From Enterococcus ureilyticus (GTDB taxonomy: Bacteria; Bacillota; Bacilli; Lactobacillales; Enterococcaceae), in assembly GCF_001730315.1 (NCBI RefSeq), contig NZ_MIKC01000042.1, positions 100,915 to 164,914 of the forward strand: DNA of 64,000 nt, in the 5' to 3' direction. A program made the translations under genes and the position numbers. The notes under the pieces are model-generated. The model did not search any database. It was not told where the DNA came from and was given only the letters and a program-made list of their open reading frames with translations. Of this stretch, positions 27,415 through 36,310 are shown piece by piece. Within the stretch, counting starts at the first letter, position 1, and every line of letters starts with the position of its first letter.

Positions 27415-28476
27415 ATGATTCATCGCTATATTCAAGTAACAGGTTCTTCCTTTGACCGAGGTGTGGCTATCGGTCAGGTATTGAAAATGCAGATCGAAAC
27501 CAATTTATCCAGCCAAAAATTATTTTATAATGATCCACCTGAGATCGTTGTGAAGTGGTTGGAAAAAGCACAAATTTATCTGGAATATACAGAAAAATTT
27601 GCGCCAGAAGTAGTCGCCGAAATGCGTGGCGTTGCACAAGGGAGCGGCTTGGATTTTCAAGAAATTTTGTATCTTTATACCATTTACGAACGTTCTTTCT
27701 TTGATGAGTTGATCAGTGATAAGTGTACCTCTTTTGCCGCTCAAGGAAATGCAACATTTGATGGTTCTGTGATCTGCGGACAAACCAATGATGAGCGATT
27801 GGATGAATATCGCTCTGAGGTGGACTGTGTGGTGCATCATGTAGAGGTAGACTCTGATTTTGAGTCGTTGATTTATAGTCACCCAGGTATTCCAGCCTAT
27901 ATGGGAATGAATAATTATGGTTTAGCCGTCATGTGGACATATATTGATAATGGGCAACGTCAAGCTGGTATTCCTACTGCTGGAATCATTAGAGAGCTGA
28001 TCAATAAGAAAAGCTTAAAAGAAGCACGTGAGTATCTCTATAGTGTTCCTCATGCAGTGCCGAATCAGTTTAGCTTATCTCATTCGGTTGAAGGAATTGC
28101 AAGCTTTGAGTGTTTTCCCAATAAGATTTATGCTCATGAACCAGCGGATGTGATGATCCATGCCAATCACAATAGTATTGCATTGGAAGAGCCAGAAGAA
28201 GGGGGTTCTAAAACATCTCACGCTCGTTTTGAAGCAATGGAGGCGATTGTGAATGAAAATCATGGAATTATTGATGTGCAGTTGGGGAAACAATTTTTAG
28301 CCAATCATCGTAATTTTCCAAAAAGTGTTTGCAATCATCCTTCTCCGGAGCATCCACTATCCAAGTCTCTAGCTTCAATGATCTTTGATTTAGGCAAAGG
28401 TGAAATGCATCTAGCGTTCGGCAATGCCTGTGAACAGCCGTTTCATACCTATCGATTCAAACAATGGTTTGGATAG
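27415..28476 (+). CDS. C45-family Ntn-hydrolase (acyltransferase/acylase-like)
   Basis: This 353-residue protein of the acyl-CoA:6-aminopenicillanate acyltransferase/peptidase C45 family has 'DKCTSFAAQGNATFDGSVI' with Cys104 as the likely N-terminal nucleophile after autocleavage. It continues with 'GQTNDERLDEY' and 'YMGMNNYGLAVMWTYIDNG', typical of this fold. The start is ATG 27415 with AGGAGG 8 nt upstream, not the earlier ATG 27349. It has no signal peptide. It follows the peptide-binding lipoprotein by 125 nt and may act on imported N-acyl compounds or peptides; that is inference. Confidence 0.75.
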   Translation: MIHRYIQVTGSSFDRGVAIGQVLKMQIETNLSSQKLFYNDPPEIVVKWLEKAQIYLEYTEKFAPEVVAEMRGVAQGSGLDFQEILYLYTIYERSFFDELISDKCTSFAAQGNATFDGSVICGQTNDERLDEYRSEVDCVVHHVEVDSDFESLIYSHPGIPAYMGMNNYGLAVMWTYIDNGQRQAGIPTAGIIRELINKKSLKEAREYLYSVPHAVPNQFSLSHSVEGIASFECFPNKIYAHEPADVMIHANHNSIALEEPEEGGSKTSHARFEAMEAIVNENHGIIDVQLGKQFLANHRNFPKSVCNHPSPEHPLSKSLASMIFDLGKGEMHLAFGNACEQPFHTYRFKQWFG

Positions 28477-28510
28477 AAAGAGCGCGAGACAAGAGCGTTT
28501 ATTTGGATTT

Positions 28511-28562
28511 AGAGTACGAAACAAACGGACCTTTCGTTTTGTTTCGTACTCTTTTCTTTTTT
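28511..28562 (+). terminator. Strong terminator after the C45 hydrolase
   Basis: A perfect 15-bp stem (AGAGTACGAAACAAA and its complement at 28538-28552) is followed by a T-rich tail. Confidence 0.85.
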
Positions 28563-28978
28563 AGTGATCAATGGCGCTAGTGGTGTCGGTTCGATTTTAA
28601 ATCAGCTCGCTCACTGAGCAGAACTGACTGTCTATGCTACTGCTAGTCCGGCCAATTTTGAGTGGTTGAAAGAAATTGGGCTAGATGGATTAATTGACAT
28701 CAGCCGTTTGAAGAATAAATCGGTTAGTTTTGATTGGGAGTGCATGTTTGCCAAAACAGGTCATAACTATCAACTTCAAATCCAAGGAACAATCTTGGCG
28801 TTGCTTGCTAAACTTGCTCAAGCAGGGAAAATAGCCGTAACTGTAGGGAAAACTTATACAGTTAAGATCAATGCAGCGAACTTAAAAAAGCTTAGGAAAA
28901 TGTTGAAGCGGGCCATATGCGTGAGAAAGTAGTGGTCAGTGCTCCATTTAATGGCAATGTCAGAAGTGAAAAGAGCTA
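28562..28978 (+). pseudogene. Broken zinc-type quinone oxidoreductase/alcohol dehydrogenase
   Basis: The frame reads 'LVINGASGVGSILNQLAH', a stop at about 28616-28618, then 'AELTVYATASPANFEWLKEIG'. This is the NAD(P)-binding half of a quinone oxidoreductase. After an internal loss it resumes with 'FAKTGHNYQLQIQG...AQAGKIAVTVGKTYT', then shifts frame to 'VEAGHMREKVVV' before a final stop at about 28978. The N-terminal domain is absent. It has a stop, a deletion and a frameshift, so it is inactive. Confidence 0.75.
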
Positions 28979-29008
28979 AAATGATCGTTTCAAATTTATT
29001 TAGAGAAT

Positions 29009-29066
29009 AAACAAGACAAGCAACAACAAAAGGATCAGTACACTTTTGCTGCTGTTTGTCTTGTTA
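29009..29066. terminator. Long hairpin between the dehydrogenase remnant and the LRR protein
   Basis: About 23 nearly continuous base pairs: AACAAGACAAGCAACAACAA with CTTTTGCTGCTGTTTGTCTT. The element lies between convergent units and probably terminates the leftward surface-protein gene or both units. Confidence 0.65.
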
Positions 29067-29077
29067 TCAATAGTCTA

Positions 29078-30994
29078 CTATTTTTCTTGTCTTCCTTTTT
29101 TTAAAACAAAACGATAGTTCGTAAATCCAATTAATGCAAGGCCAAGAAATAGCCAGACATTGTTTATTTTCTCACCAGTTGCAGGTAGCTTTTTCTTAAG
29201 TGTGGGAGAAACTTTTTGGCTGGTGCTTGTAGACGTACTCGATCTTTGCGGTGCTTCCACTGTTTTTTCTTTCGTGGTCGTTTCAGTAGAGGTCGTCGGT
29301 TTTGTCTGATCTAGATTTTTTGTATAAACATAAGTGACTATTTGATCTTTTTCAGTAAAGAAACCAGAAGTATCGCCTTTAACTTCTTTAAATGTGTACC
29401 CTTCAAATTCTAGCTTATCAGTTGTAAATGGCATGCCAACAGGGTTCTTTTGTTCTATAGAGGGGATGATTTCTTTATTCGTAGCGTCTATATAGAAGCT
29501 AGTTACTTTGCCTGTCAGCCCGATAATCGGAGCGGTCACTTTTTTATAAATAAAGGTCACTTCTTGTTTAAGATTTGTGAAGCTACCAGTAGTATTGCCG
29601 ATTGTTTCTACAAGTTCATAATCAGGAATCGCTGGTGCCAAGACTTCAAATAATTGACCGACTAAACCGTTCATTGGTTTATCAGGAAGTAATTCGTTTC
29701 CATCAGAATCTTGATAATGAACCATTACAGGTTGGCCGTCGTCCAAAATATTGAATTGGTGTAAGTAAGTTCCGCTAGAAATAGCATAAAAAGTAAAGCC
29801 AGGCGGTTGGGCGTAGGAGCCAGCTGGATTATCTAATCGTGCATTGTATTCAATGCTAGCAAGATTCTTAAATTCTTCTTCAGTCACGCCTGTCACAGTA
29901 ATACCTTGATCAGTGATTTGTAGACGGTTTGCAGGTAATTGTGTGCCATTGAAGTCAAGGTACGTATTACTAGCAGAGCTTGACAGAGTAAACGGGGGAA
30001 TATACCCATCAAAATTAGTCATTCGATTTGGCATCATTGAAAAAGGTAAGAATAACGTTTCGTGCTCAAAATCATAATCTAAAGCCGAACGACCCATTGT
30101 TGTTGGTGAATCATTCCGTCCTGTATTTTGCCCAAAAGCGGCTAAATCACTAAGCATCGGAAAGGCAGGCACCACAGTAAAGTCTGTAATACCACAAAAT
30201 TGTACCGAAAGAGATTTCAAATTCGGCAATACTGTTAATGGTTCAATCGTTGTAATGTTCATATTTGAATCTAAATAAATTCGTGATAATTGGGTCAATT
30301 GAGCGATTTTCGGCAAGACATTATCGTCAATACTCGTCGAACCTAAACTAAGATTGGTGATTCCAGCACTTTTAGTCAAATCAGGGAAATTGTCACTTGT
30401 TAAACTTTTAGTTTGAAGGGTAACATAAGTCAAAGCAGAAAGTTGCTCGAGTGGACTGAAATCAGTCACATTATTTGTGGTATTAATATAAATAGAACCT
30501 AAATTTGTTGCATGTTCTAGACCAGCAAGACTACTGATTTGAGCAGAAGCCAGAGAAAGATTGGTCAAACGATCCATATCTGCTTGAGTTAACTCACTAC
30601 CAGCTGGTAATCCTAGTGTTGAGACAATCGTTTGTTTTAAAATTGGATCTGCAATAGTGATGGTATCTGCTCTAGGGGTGATCATCACAGCGGGCGTTTC
30701 CTCATGGATTGTAGTATCTGTTGTTGAAAGCGGGGGTTCAGGTTCAGGTAATGTCGACGTTGTTGAGACATCTTCAGAACTAGAACTTCCGACTGTTTCA
30801 GATGAATCCAACGTTGCATCAGGTAAGTTTGTACTTTCTTGCACTTGAGATGCCTCAGTTTGCTCCATCGCAGTTGCATTACCTTCTGCAAAAACGAGTG
30901 ATGATGACAGTAAAGTAGGGGCTAAAAGAGTAAGCAACATGAGTGAATGAGCAGTGTTTTTCTTATGTTTTAGCAAGCTGTTTCTGTTCTTCAT
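29078..30994 (-). CDS. LPxTG surface protein with leucine-rich repeats and MucBP-like domains
   Basis: This 638-residue secreted protein has a signal peptide (MKNRNSLLKHKKNTAHSLML to about FAEG), an S/T/E-rich stretch and internalin-like leucine-rich repeats at about residues 115-290 ('LTNLSLASAQISSLAGLEHA'). Two MucBP-like domains follow near 425-490 ('VMVHYQDSDGNELLPDKP') and 492-560, then LPATG near 604, a membrane segment and RQEK. The start is placed at ATG 30994, because the ATG at 31009 overlaps the GGAGG site. It is sortase-anchored and possibly mucin- or host-binding. The ligand is not known. Confidence 0.85.
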   Translation of the reverse strand: MKNRNSLLKHKKNTAHSLMLLTLLAPTLLSSSLVFAEGNATAMEQTEASQVQESTNLPDATLDSSETVGSSSSEDVSTTSTLPEPEPPLSTTDTTIHEETPAVMITPRADTITIADPILKQTIVSTLGLPAGSELTQADMDRLTNLSLASAQISSLAGLEHATNLGSIYINTTNNVTDFSPLEQLSALTYVTLQTKSLTSDNFPDLTKSAGITNLSLGSTSIDDNVLPKIAQLTQLSRIYLDSNMNITTIEPLTVLPNLKSLSVQFCGITDFTVVPAFPMLSDLAAFGQNTGRNDSPTTMGRSALDYDFEHETLFLPFSMMPNRMTNFDGYIPPFTLSSSASNTYLDFNGTQLPANRLQITDQGITVTGVTEEEFKNLASIEYNARLDNPAGSYAQPPGFTFYAISSGTYLHQFNILDDGQPVMVHYQDSDGNELLPDKPMNGLVGQLFEVLAPAIPDYELVETIGNTTGSFTNLKQEVTFIYKKVTAPIIGLTGKVTSFYIDATNKEIIPSIEQKNPVGMPFTTDKLEFEGYTFKEVKGDTSGFFTEKDQIVTYVYTKNLDQTKPTTSTETTTKEKTVEAPQRSSTSTSTSQKVSPTLKKKLPATGEKINNVWLFLGLALIGFTNYRFVLKKGRQEK

Positions 30995-31164
30995 ATGTAT
31001 TTCCTCCATAATTCATGATAAAGTGTGCGGATAATAAAAGAATAATATCACAAGTCATTCTATCATAAAAAAATGATAATTATGTTTTTTTATTTGAATA
31101 TTATGAAAAATATGAAAAATTGTTTTTTAAGAAAAATAGCTAGATAATTTGTGTAAGCAAAAAG

Positions 31165-31194
31165 CTGACAAGTTTCTATTTGGTAGATTATAAT
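31165..31194 (+). promoter_or_regulatory. queG promoter
   Basis: CTGACA (31165-31170), an 18-nt spacer and TATAAT (31189-31194) predict a transcript beginning near 31201, immediately before the first copy of a repeated leader motif. Confidence 0.6.
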
Positions 31195-31200
31195 TAGATG

Positions 31201-31389
31201 GAAATACTATTTTTTCCATTCGAGGCTAAACAAGCCTGTTCAGCTTTTAAAATTATCTAGCTTCACAGGCTAGCCTCTTGGTAAAAAGATAAAAAATAAT
31301 TGAGGCAAAAGGCACCTCAGTTATTTTTTCCTATTTTCCATTCGAGGCTGAATGAGCCTGTTCAGCTTTTAAATAAAGGAGTAAACATC
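31201..31389 (+). promoter_or_regulatory. Structured queG leader with internal terminator and repeated hairpin motif
   Basis: The leader holds a long hairpin: GAGGCT (31222-31227) and AGCCTGT (31233-31239) pair with ACAGGCT (31265-31271) and AGCCTC (31272-31277). A terminator follows: AATAATTGAGG (31295-31305) pairs with CCTCAGTTATT, then T residues to 31329. A motif of about 40 nt containing CCATTCGAGGCT and GCCTGTTCAGCTTTTAAA occurs twice (31213-31252 and 31333-31373), on either side of the terminator. Each copy can form a short AGGCT/AGCCT hairpin that competes with the long one. It is a candidate attenuator or riboswitch and matches no class I know. Confidence 0.5.
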
Positions 31390-32535
31390 ATGTCATTGAA
31401 ACAAAAAATTATAGCGGAAAGTAAACGGTTAGGCATCGATAAAATTGGCTTTGCGTCGGCTGAGCCTTTTTATGAGTTAGAAGATTCACTGAAGGAACAA
31501 AAGGCGCGTGGGTTTAATTCAGGGTTTGAACATCAAGTGATCGAAGAGCGAATCTATCCTGAAAAGACCTTTGAAAATCCTAAAACGATTATTTCGATTG
31601 CCTTAGCCTATCCGACTAAAATAGAAGGAAAAGTACCTAGAGATGAAAAAAGAGGGATGTTTGCTAGAGCCTCATGGGGGATTGATTATCATGATGTTTT
31701 ACGAGACCGTTTATCAAAATTGATCGAATATATTCAATCACAAGCGCAAAGCCAAAAAGAAGCAGAGGCATGGCGTTTTGCGCCACAAGTCGATACGGGG
31801 GAACTAGTCGATGTGGCAGCTGCTCAGCGTGCGGGATTGGGCTTTATTGGTAGAAATGGGTTGTTGATCACAGAAGAGTTCGGCTCATTTGTTTATTTAG
31901 GTGAAATCGTGACCAATATTGATTTCGAAGCAGACAAACCTGTTCCTTTCGGATGTGGGGACTGTACACGGTGCGTGACTGCTTGTCCCACGCAAGCACT
32001 TTTAGGTAATGGCAGTATGAACGCGAAGAAATGTCTATCCTATCAAACCCAAACCAAAGAGATGATGCCAGAAGAATACCGAAAAAAAATGCACAATGTT
32101 ATTTATGGCTGTGATATTTGCCAGCTTGTTTGCCCGTATAATAGAGGGAAAAATTTTCATTTTCATGAAGAAATGGAACCAGAAGTCGATACTGTTTACC
32201 CAAAACTAAAACCGATGCTGAGCCTTTCGAATAAAGAGTTTAAAGAAACGTTTGGACATCTTTCAGGTTCCTGGCGAGGGAAAAAGCCTTTACAAAGAAA
32301 TGCCTTGATTGCTTTAGCCAATTTAGGAGATCGTAGCGCTTTACCAGAAATTTTAGTTTGTGCAACAGAAGACGTTCGTCCTGTGATTAGAGGAACCGCT
32401 GCTTGGGCAATCGGGAAATTAGGGAATAAAGAAGCGGAAAAATGGTTGGGGATTTTAAATGAGTTGCTGGAAGTTGAGCCAGAAGAAGAGGTACTGGTGG
32501 AAATAAAGAATGCAATCAAGAGGTTAGAAAAGTAA
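31390..32535 (+). CDS. queG: Epoxyqueuosine reductase QueG
   Basis: This 381-residue cytoplasmic enzyme makes the last step of queuosine synthesis in tRNA. The N-terminal half is the cobalamin-binding QueG domain ('[16 protein letters not shown]', '[13 protein letters not shown]'). Near residue 190 there are two [4Fe-4S] motifs, '[16 protein letters not shown]' and, near 240, '[13 protein letters not shown]'. HEAT-like repeats close the C-terminus ('[19 protein letters not shown]'). The start is ATG 31390, 10 nt after AAAGGAG. No other queuosine genes are nearby. Confidence 0.9.
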   Translation: MSLKQKIIAESKRLGIDKIGFASAEPFYELEDSLKEQKARGFNSGFEHQVIEERIYPEKTFENPKTIISIALAYPTKIEGKVPRDEKRGMFARASWGIDYHDVLRDRLSKLIEYIQSQAQSQKEAEAWRFAPQVDTGELVDVAAAQRAGLGFIGRNGLLITEEFGSFVYLGEIVTNIDFEADKPVPFGCGDCTRCVTACPTQALLGNGSMNAKKCLSYQTQTKEMMPEEYRKKMHNVIYGCDICQLVCPYNRGKNFHFHEEMEPEVDTVYPKLKPMLSLSNKEFKETFGHLSGSWRGKKPLQRNALIALANLGDRSALPEILVCATEDVRPVIRGTAAWAIGKLGNKEAEKWLGILNELLEVEPEEEVLVEIKNAIKRLEK

Positions 32536-32567
32536 GAGTATAATCGTGTTGGAAAACGATATTTACG

Positions 32568-32622
32568 AAAAACATGGGAAACAATCAGATTTATTTCTGC
32601 TTGTTTCCCATGTTTTTGTTTT
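32568..32622 (+). terminator. queG terminator
   Basis: A perfect 17-bp stem (AAAAACATGGGAAACAA with its complement at 32601-32617) followed by T-rich sequence. Confidence 0.85.
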
Positions 32623-32845
32623 CGTTTAAAAAAAGATTAAAGGAGTGAGAATAGTCAATAAAATAGTATAGATTTATAAAAAGAAGAAATAAAATCGGAA
32701 AAATTTGATAAATACTGATAATTTCTCATGTCTTTCTTGAGATTAAGAAAAAATAGAAAAAATGGTAAAAATCTATATGGTAAAATTAATTTTTCTGTAG
32801 GATATGATTATATTTCGTTTAGATACAATTAAGGGAGTGAGTGCA

Positions 32846-33124
32846 ATGGAAGAAATTAATAGCGATAGCACTGTAGCTGGCGAGTTGGCGTCAGGAATTT
32901 TTACAGCGATGGCGGGCTTGAGTAGCGGTGGGTTAGTTGTAAGTGATGGACAATCAACGATTTCTGGAAATGAGGCAGCGCAACAAGCTATTACTGAGAT
33001 GCGTACAATGATTCAGACGATCAATGCTGCAATTGCAACGGATGCAAACAACTTAAAAAGTGTAGCAGCCGAATTCGAAGCAGCCGATGAAACGATTCGT
33101 CGAATGGTCAGTAGGAACGGGTAA
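32846..33124 (+). CDS. Small type VII effector-associated protein (TIGR04197-like)
   Basis: This 92-residue protein fits the SACOL2603/TIGR04197 type VII secretion effector family: a small helical, Ala/Ser-rich protein ('VAGELASGIFTAMAGLSSGG', 'MIQTINAAIATDANNLKSVA'). The start is ATG 32846 with GGGAG 9 nt upstream; an earlier in-frame ATG at 32804 has none. It is first in a tight cluster with a DUF3958-like protein and an LXG toxin. Such partners usually help target the LXG protein to the type VII machine. The secretion machinery itself is not in this window. Confidence 0.7.
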   Translation: MEEINSDSTVAGELASGIFTAMAGLSSGGLVVSDGQSTISGNEAAQQAITEMRTMIQTINAAIATDANNLKSVAAEFEAADETIRRMVSRNG

Positions 33125-33129
33125 GACGA

Positions 33130-33498
33130 ATGGCTAAAGAAATCAATGAATGGGATGAACTTGCACAGAGAGAACGCCAAGTTGAAAATAAGTTGGAAGA
33201 AACAATTGAAACACAAAGGGCGGTACAGCGAATAGAAGAGGAGTATCAAGAATTATTTTACCGAGGGAATCAACTGATCGAACGCTTTGATACCTTTGTC
33301 GGTGATGCAGAGGGAAACTATTTAGCCGAAGAACTGAACTGGCAAACAAAACAAAGACAACAAGCTATTTTTTATCAATTAGAAGATGAAAAAGAACGCT
33401 TGCATAAGGAAAATCGAAGCCTAGAAGAGGAACAAGATCATCTTTATTATGAGAAAAAGCGTACTTTAATAGAAATGGAGGAAAAAGATGAGCATTGA
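33130..33498 (+). CDS. DUF3958-like coiled-coil protein, LXG partner
   Basis: This 122-residue, almost wholly helical, Glu/Gln/Arg-rich protein ('QRERQVENKLEETIETQRAV', 'LEEEQDHLYYEKKRTLIEME') resembles the DUF3958 family found next to LXG toxins in Listeria and Enterococcus. It starts 5 nt after the previous stop, and its end overlaps the LXG start by 11 nt. It probably forms a helical targeting complex with the LXG domain and the upstream small protein. Assignment is by composition and context. Confidence 0.6.
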   Translation: MAKEINEWDELAQRERQVENKLEETIETQRAVQRIEEEYQELFYRGNQLIERFDTFVGDAEGNYLAEELNWQTKQRQQAIFYQLEDEKERLHKENRSLEEEQDHLYYEKKRTLIEMEEKDEH

Positions 33499-34972
33499 TA
33501 TGTATCTAGGTCCTTCAAAAACACAAGGAAGCACAACGACCAGTGTTTGTAATAATTACCAGAGTGGGCTTACTGGCTTACAAGAGGCGATAAGCAATTT
33601 CACAGCAGATCAAGTATTAAGGAGTTTAGCCTATGATTCTGCTAAAGGCTACTTCCAAGAAGCTTATGTGCCATTGATTCAAGGAGCGATTCTCGTGGTA
33701 GAAGCAACGGCAAAAGCAGTAGAAAAGCTACCGACTGATTATGTAGCACAAGTAGATAGCTGTGACTTAAAATCATCAGAACTAGAAAGAGAAATTCAAC
33801 AATATGAAGTGCAAATCCAAGGCATGCAAGAGCAGATCGAGCAAGTTAAAGAACTATTGCCGGTATCTAGTGAACGAGTCCAACATATTCGAGAAGCGAA
33901 TGGGTTGATCAGCGATTATACTAATGCTAAAGCAAAATTGGAAAAACAATTACAAAAACTCTTGGCTTTTCATGCATTTTCAACTATGATTTTTGTAGAG
34001 GTGACGAGCTTAAAAAATGCAATAGATCAAGGATTGGCTCAAGTAAGTGGAGGCAAAGGCTTTAATGCTCAAAAAGGAACCTTCTCAAATGGAAATCTAA
34101 AAGATCGCTCATGGATGGATACGATCGGTAAAAAGTGGCAAGAGCGAGAGAAAGAACGTCTTAAAGATCAAATGCCGAATATGGATGGCTTAGAGTATAA
34201 ACAAATTGATTTTAACGGCGGCAAAGTCTGGTGTTGGGTCAAAGAAGGACATACGACAGCAGATCCAGAAGATATTGAAAAAACATTCTTGTACAATGAC
34301 TGGGTTGCTCGTATGCTAAAAAAATATGGTTCTGATTATTTTACACCAGAAAGAGAACCAGGTGTAATGGATCTTCTAGTGGAGCAAAACTTAAGATTAT
34401 TTGAAGAGCTACGGACAGGGATCGATAGTAAGACAGGAAAGAAATTAACGCCACTAGAAAGACTCGCTAGAGGAACCTCATTAGCGAATAGCTTGGCAGC
34501 ATTAGGAGTTGGAGCCAAACAGATAACAAATGTTGGAAGAGGAAAATCAAGCCAATCCCCAACGAAATCACCAATAATAAACCGAGGCCCAAGAGTGAAT
34601 GACATTGGGAAATCGAATAAAACAATAACTGTGCCAGGCAAGAAGATTCAGAGCGTGAAAGGCAAGCCATCTAAGGTGAAGGCTCCTGGAAAAGCTAGTG
34701 GGGCTAATTCTCCTAAAACAGATTTTGGCGCAGAGAATCCTGTATCTGGAAAAGATTGGAATAACTATTTTAAAAATAAATATGGCGCTGGAAATGTTCA
34801 TTGGAAGAATCCCGTGAGTTCAATAAGTGAACTAATGGATACGCCTGGCTCTTTAATTAATGTTAACCCTGCAGATGTTACTGATTTTGTAAAAAGAGAA
34901 GGATGGACGGTAACACCTCTGAAAAAAGGTGGAAGTGCAGGTATTCCCTATGAATCCTCCCAAAGGAACTAG
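33488..34972 (+). CDS. LXG-domain polymorphic toxin, reading frame cut short near the tip
   Basis: This 494-residue protein has an N-terminal LXG domain (about 1-220, 'MSIDMYLGPSKTQGS' then 'DSAKGYFQEAYVPLIQGAI'). A middle region of unknown function follows (220-330), then a basic glycine/lysine linker (about 324-406, 'LARGTSLANSLAALGVGA'). The toxin tip begins 'KTDFGAENPVSGKDWNNYFK'. The frame stops at 34970-34972, but the tip sequence continues in the next frame to 35102 ('RYIQYHPGNGHHGEVPYYKI'), so about 50 C-terminal residues are lost by a one-base shift near 34945-34950. The toxin may be inactive. The tip family is not assigned. Confidence 0.75.
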   Translation: MSIDMYLGPSKTQGSTTTSVCNNYQSGLTGLQEAISNFTADQVLRSLAYDSAKGYFQEAYVPLIQGAILVVEATAKAVEKLPTDYVAQVDSCDLKSSELEREIQQYEVQIQGMQEQIEQVKELLPVSSERVQHIREANGLISDYTNAKAKLEKQLQKLLAFHAFSTMIFVEVTSLKNAIDQGLAQVSGGKGFNAQKGTFSNGNLKDRSWMDTIGKKWQEREKERLKDQMPNMDGLEYKQIDFNGGKVWCWVKEGHTTADPEDIEKTFLYNDWVARMLKKYGSDYFTPEREPGVMDLLVEQNLRLFEELRTGIDSKTGKKLTPLERLARGTSLANSLAALGVGAKQITNVGRGKSSQSPTKSPIINRGPRVNDIGKSNKTITVPGKKIQSVKGKPSKVKAPGKASGANSPKTDFGAENPVSGKDWNNYFKNKYGAGNVHWKNPVSSISELMDTPGSLINVNPADVTDFVKREGWTVTPLKKGGSAGIPYESSQRN

Positions 34973-35102
34973 TGGAGATTCAAGATATATTCAGTATCAC
35001 CCTGGAAATGGTCACCATGGAGAAGTTCCTTATTATAAGATATCACAACCGAACAAACCAACAGTTAGAATTTATATGGACGGCAGATATGAAATTGACT
35101 AG
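34950..35102 (+). pseudogene. Out-of-frame C-terminal end of the LXG toxin tip
   Basis: Frame +1 relative to the toxin reads 50 residues, including 'YIQYHPGNGHHGEVPYYKIS' and 'PTVRIYMDGRYEID', and ends at TAG 35100-35102, 14 nt before the immunity candidate. Pattern and position are those of a toxin C-terminus. No independent ribosome site precedes it. Confidence 0.6.
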
Positions 35103-35116
35103 GGAGGAAATATTTA

Positions 35117-35470
35117 ATGAACAATTATAATAACGTGGATGATTTAATAGCTATTCATGGTTTACTTATTAAAAATTTGCAGATTTTTTCTAGTAGTTTT
35201 AAAATTCAAAAGGAGAAGTATAAACATGCTGATTTATCGGACGAATTAGCTTCTGATTTTTCCGATATTGACATGGAAAGAATGAAAATCTTATTTGAAA
35301 ACGGCTGGATAACGGAAGAACAGTTAAATTTAGGGGAAAAAATAAACTCTTTTTTGGAAGAAATGAATAATGATAAGAGTTTATGGACGGATGAAGCTGT
35401 GAAAAAATCTTTGGAATGGGAAAAATGTAGAGAAATGGGATTAGAATTATTAGAATCTTTGGGATATTAA
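35117..35470 (+). CDS. Candidate immunity protein for the LXG toxin
   Basis: This 117-residue acidic, soluble, helical protein has no signal peptide or membrane segment. It begins MNNYNNVDDLIAIHGLLIKN with GGGAGGAAATATTTA ahead of ATG 35117, and contains 'MERMKILFENGWITEEQLNL'. I do not recognise a named family. Its place right after the toxin tip and its small acidic nature fit an immunity protein that binds the tip in the cytoplasm. Confidence 0.6.
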   Translation: MNNYNNVDDLIAIHGLLIKNLQIFSSSFKIQKEKYKHADLSDELASDFSDIDMERMKILFENGWITEEQLNLGEKINSFLEEMNNDKSLWTDEAVKKSLEWEKCREMGLELLESLGY

Positions 35471-35502
35471 AAGAATTTTGATTTGAATGGAGTAAATATT
35501 CA

Positions 35503-35616
35503 TAAAATAAAAAAGGCACTCTACCACTCGACGGGAATCGAGAAAATAGAGCTTTGACTAGTAAGCATGAACTCACTAATCAAGTTGCCAATAGCTAACT
35601 GTATTTATTATAAAAA
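35503..35616 (+). repeat. Flanking repeat copy R1 after the first immunity gene
   Basis: The segment contains AAAAAAGGCACTCTAC, a short CTCGA/TCGAG hairpin, then TAGTAAGCATGAACTCACTA and AAGTTGCCAATAGCTAAC. It recurs after the second immunity gene (36662-36835) with a few changes, and in part again at 36837-36958. Identical borders after each toxin/immunity pair suggest module exchange by recombination. Confidence 0.75.
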
Positions 35617-35694
35617 AATTTGTTATTGAAAAAGAAGTGATTGAAATTGGTCGTTTCTTTTTCTACTTTTATAGCTTAATTTCCCGCCTCAATA

Positions 35695-36308
35695 AAAGAC
35701 TCGCTAGAGGAACCTCATTAGCGAATAGCTTGGCAGCATTAGGAGTTGGAGCCAAACAGATAACAAATGTTGGAAGAGGAAAATCAAGCCAATCCCCAAC
35801 GAAATCACCAATAATAAACCGAGGCCCAAGAGTGAATGACATTGGGAAATCGAATAAAACAATAACTGTGCCAGGCAAGAAGATTCAGAGCGTGAAAGGC
35901 AAGCCATCTAAGGTGAAGGCTCCTGGGAAAGCTAGTGGGGCTGGGGGAACTAATACAAATGTTGTTTCTACCTTACCAGAAGATGGAAATTCCACAGTCG
36001 GACGTTGGATGTCTAACGATGAATATAATAAAATGATTGATACAGGAAAAGTTCAAATGTCTCCTAATGGGAACAGGACTTATGTTGCGTCTCCTGCAAG
36101 TAAAGACGCTTTTCCTTCTGCTCCTAATGGATCAATATATTCTGAATTTGATGTAGCTAAAAATTCTTTATATCCAGCAGGAAATGAAAACTGGTCTCAA
36201 ATCCCAGGACCAGGTTCACTTATCGATCGTTTGAATCAAAAAAAAGGATTGCCAGCAATTACTGAAATGCCAGATGCTCTTAATATAAAAAATTTAGGTG
36301 GTAAGTAA
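35695..36308 (+). pseudogene. Orphan alternative toxin tip with duplicated LXG linker
   Basis: 35695-35942 repeats 34458-34705 (248 bp, one mismatch seen), which encodes the linker before the tip of the LXG toxin. The linker is then joined to a different tip of about 120 residues ('GRWMSNDEYNKMIDTGKVQM', 'YVASPASKDAFPSAPNGSIY', 'IPGPGSLIDRLNQKKGLPAI'). No LXG domain, ribosome site or convincing start precedes it (the frame opens at 35637 with unrelated residues). It therefore looks like a silent donor cassette that could be swapped onto the LXG head. The tip resembles ADP-ribosyltransferase-like polymorphic tips only by impression. Confidence 0.7.
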
Positions 36309-36310
36309 TC

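Noticed and set aside
31201..31389. T-box or preQ1 riboswitch upstream of queG
   Set aside because: No T-box GGTGGTACCGCG motif and no preQ1-I/II/III consensus was found; only an unclassified structured leader is claimed.
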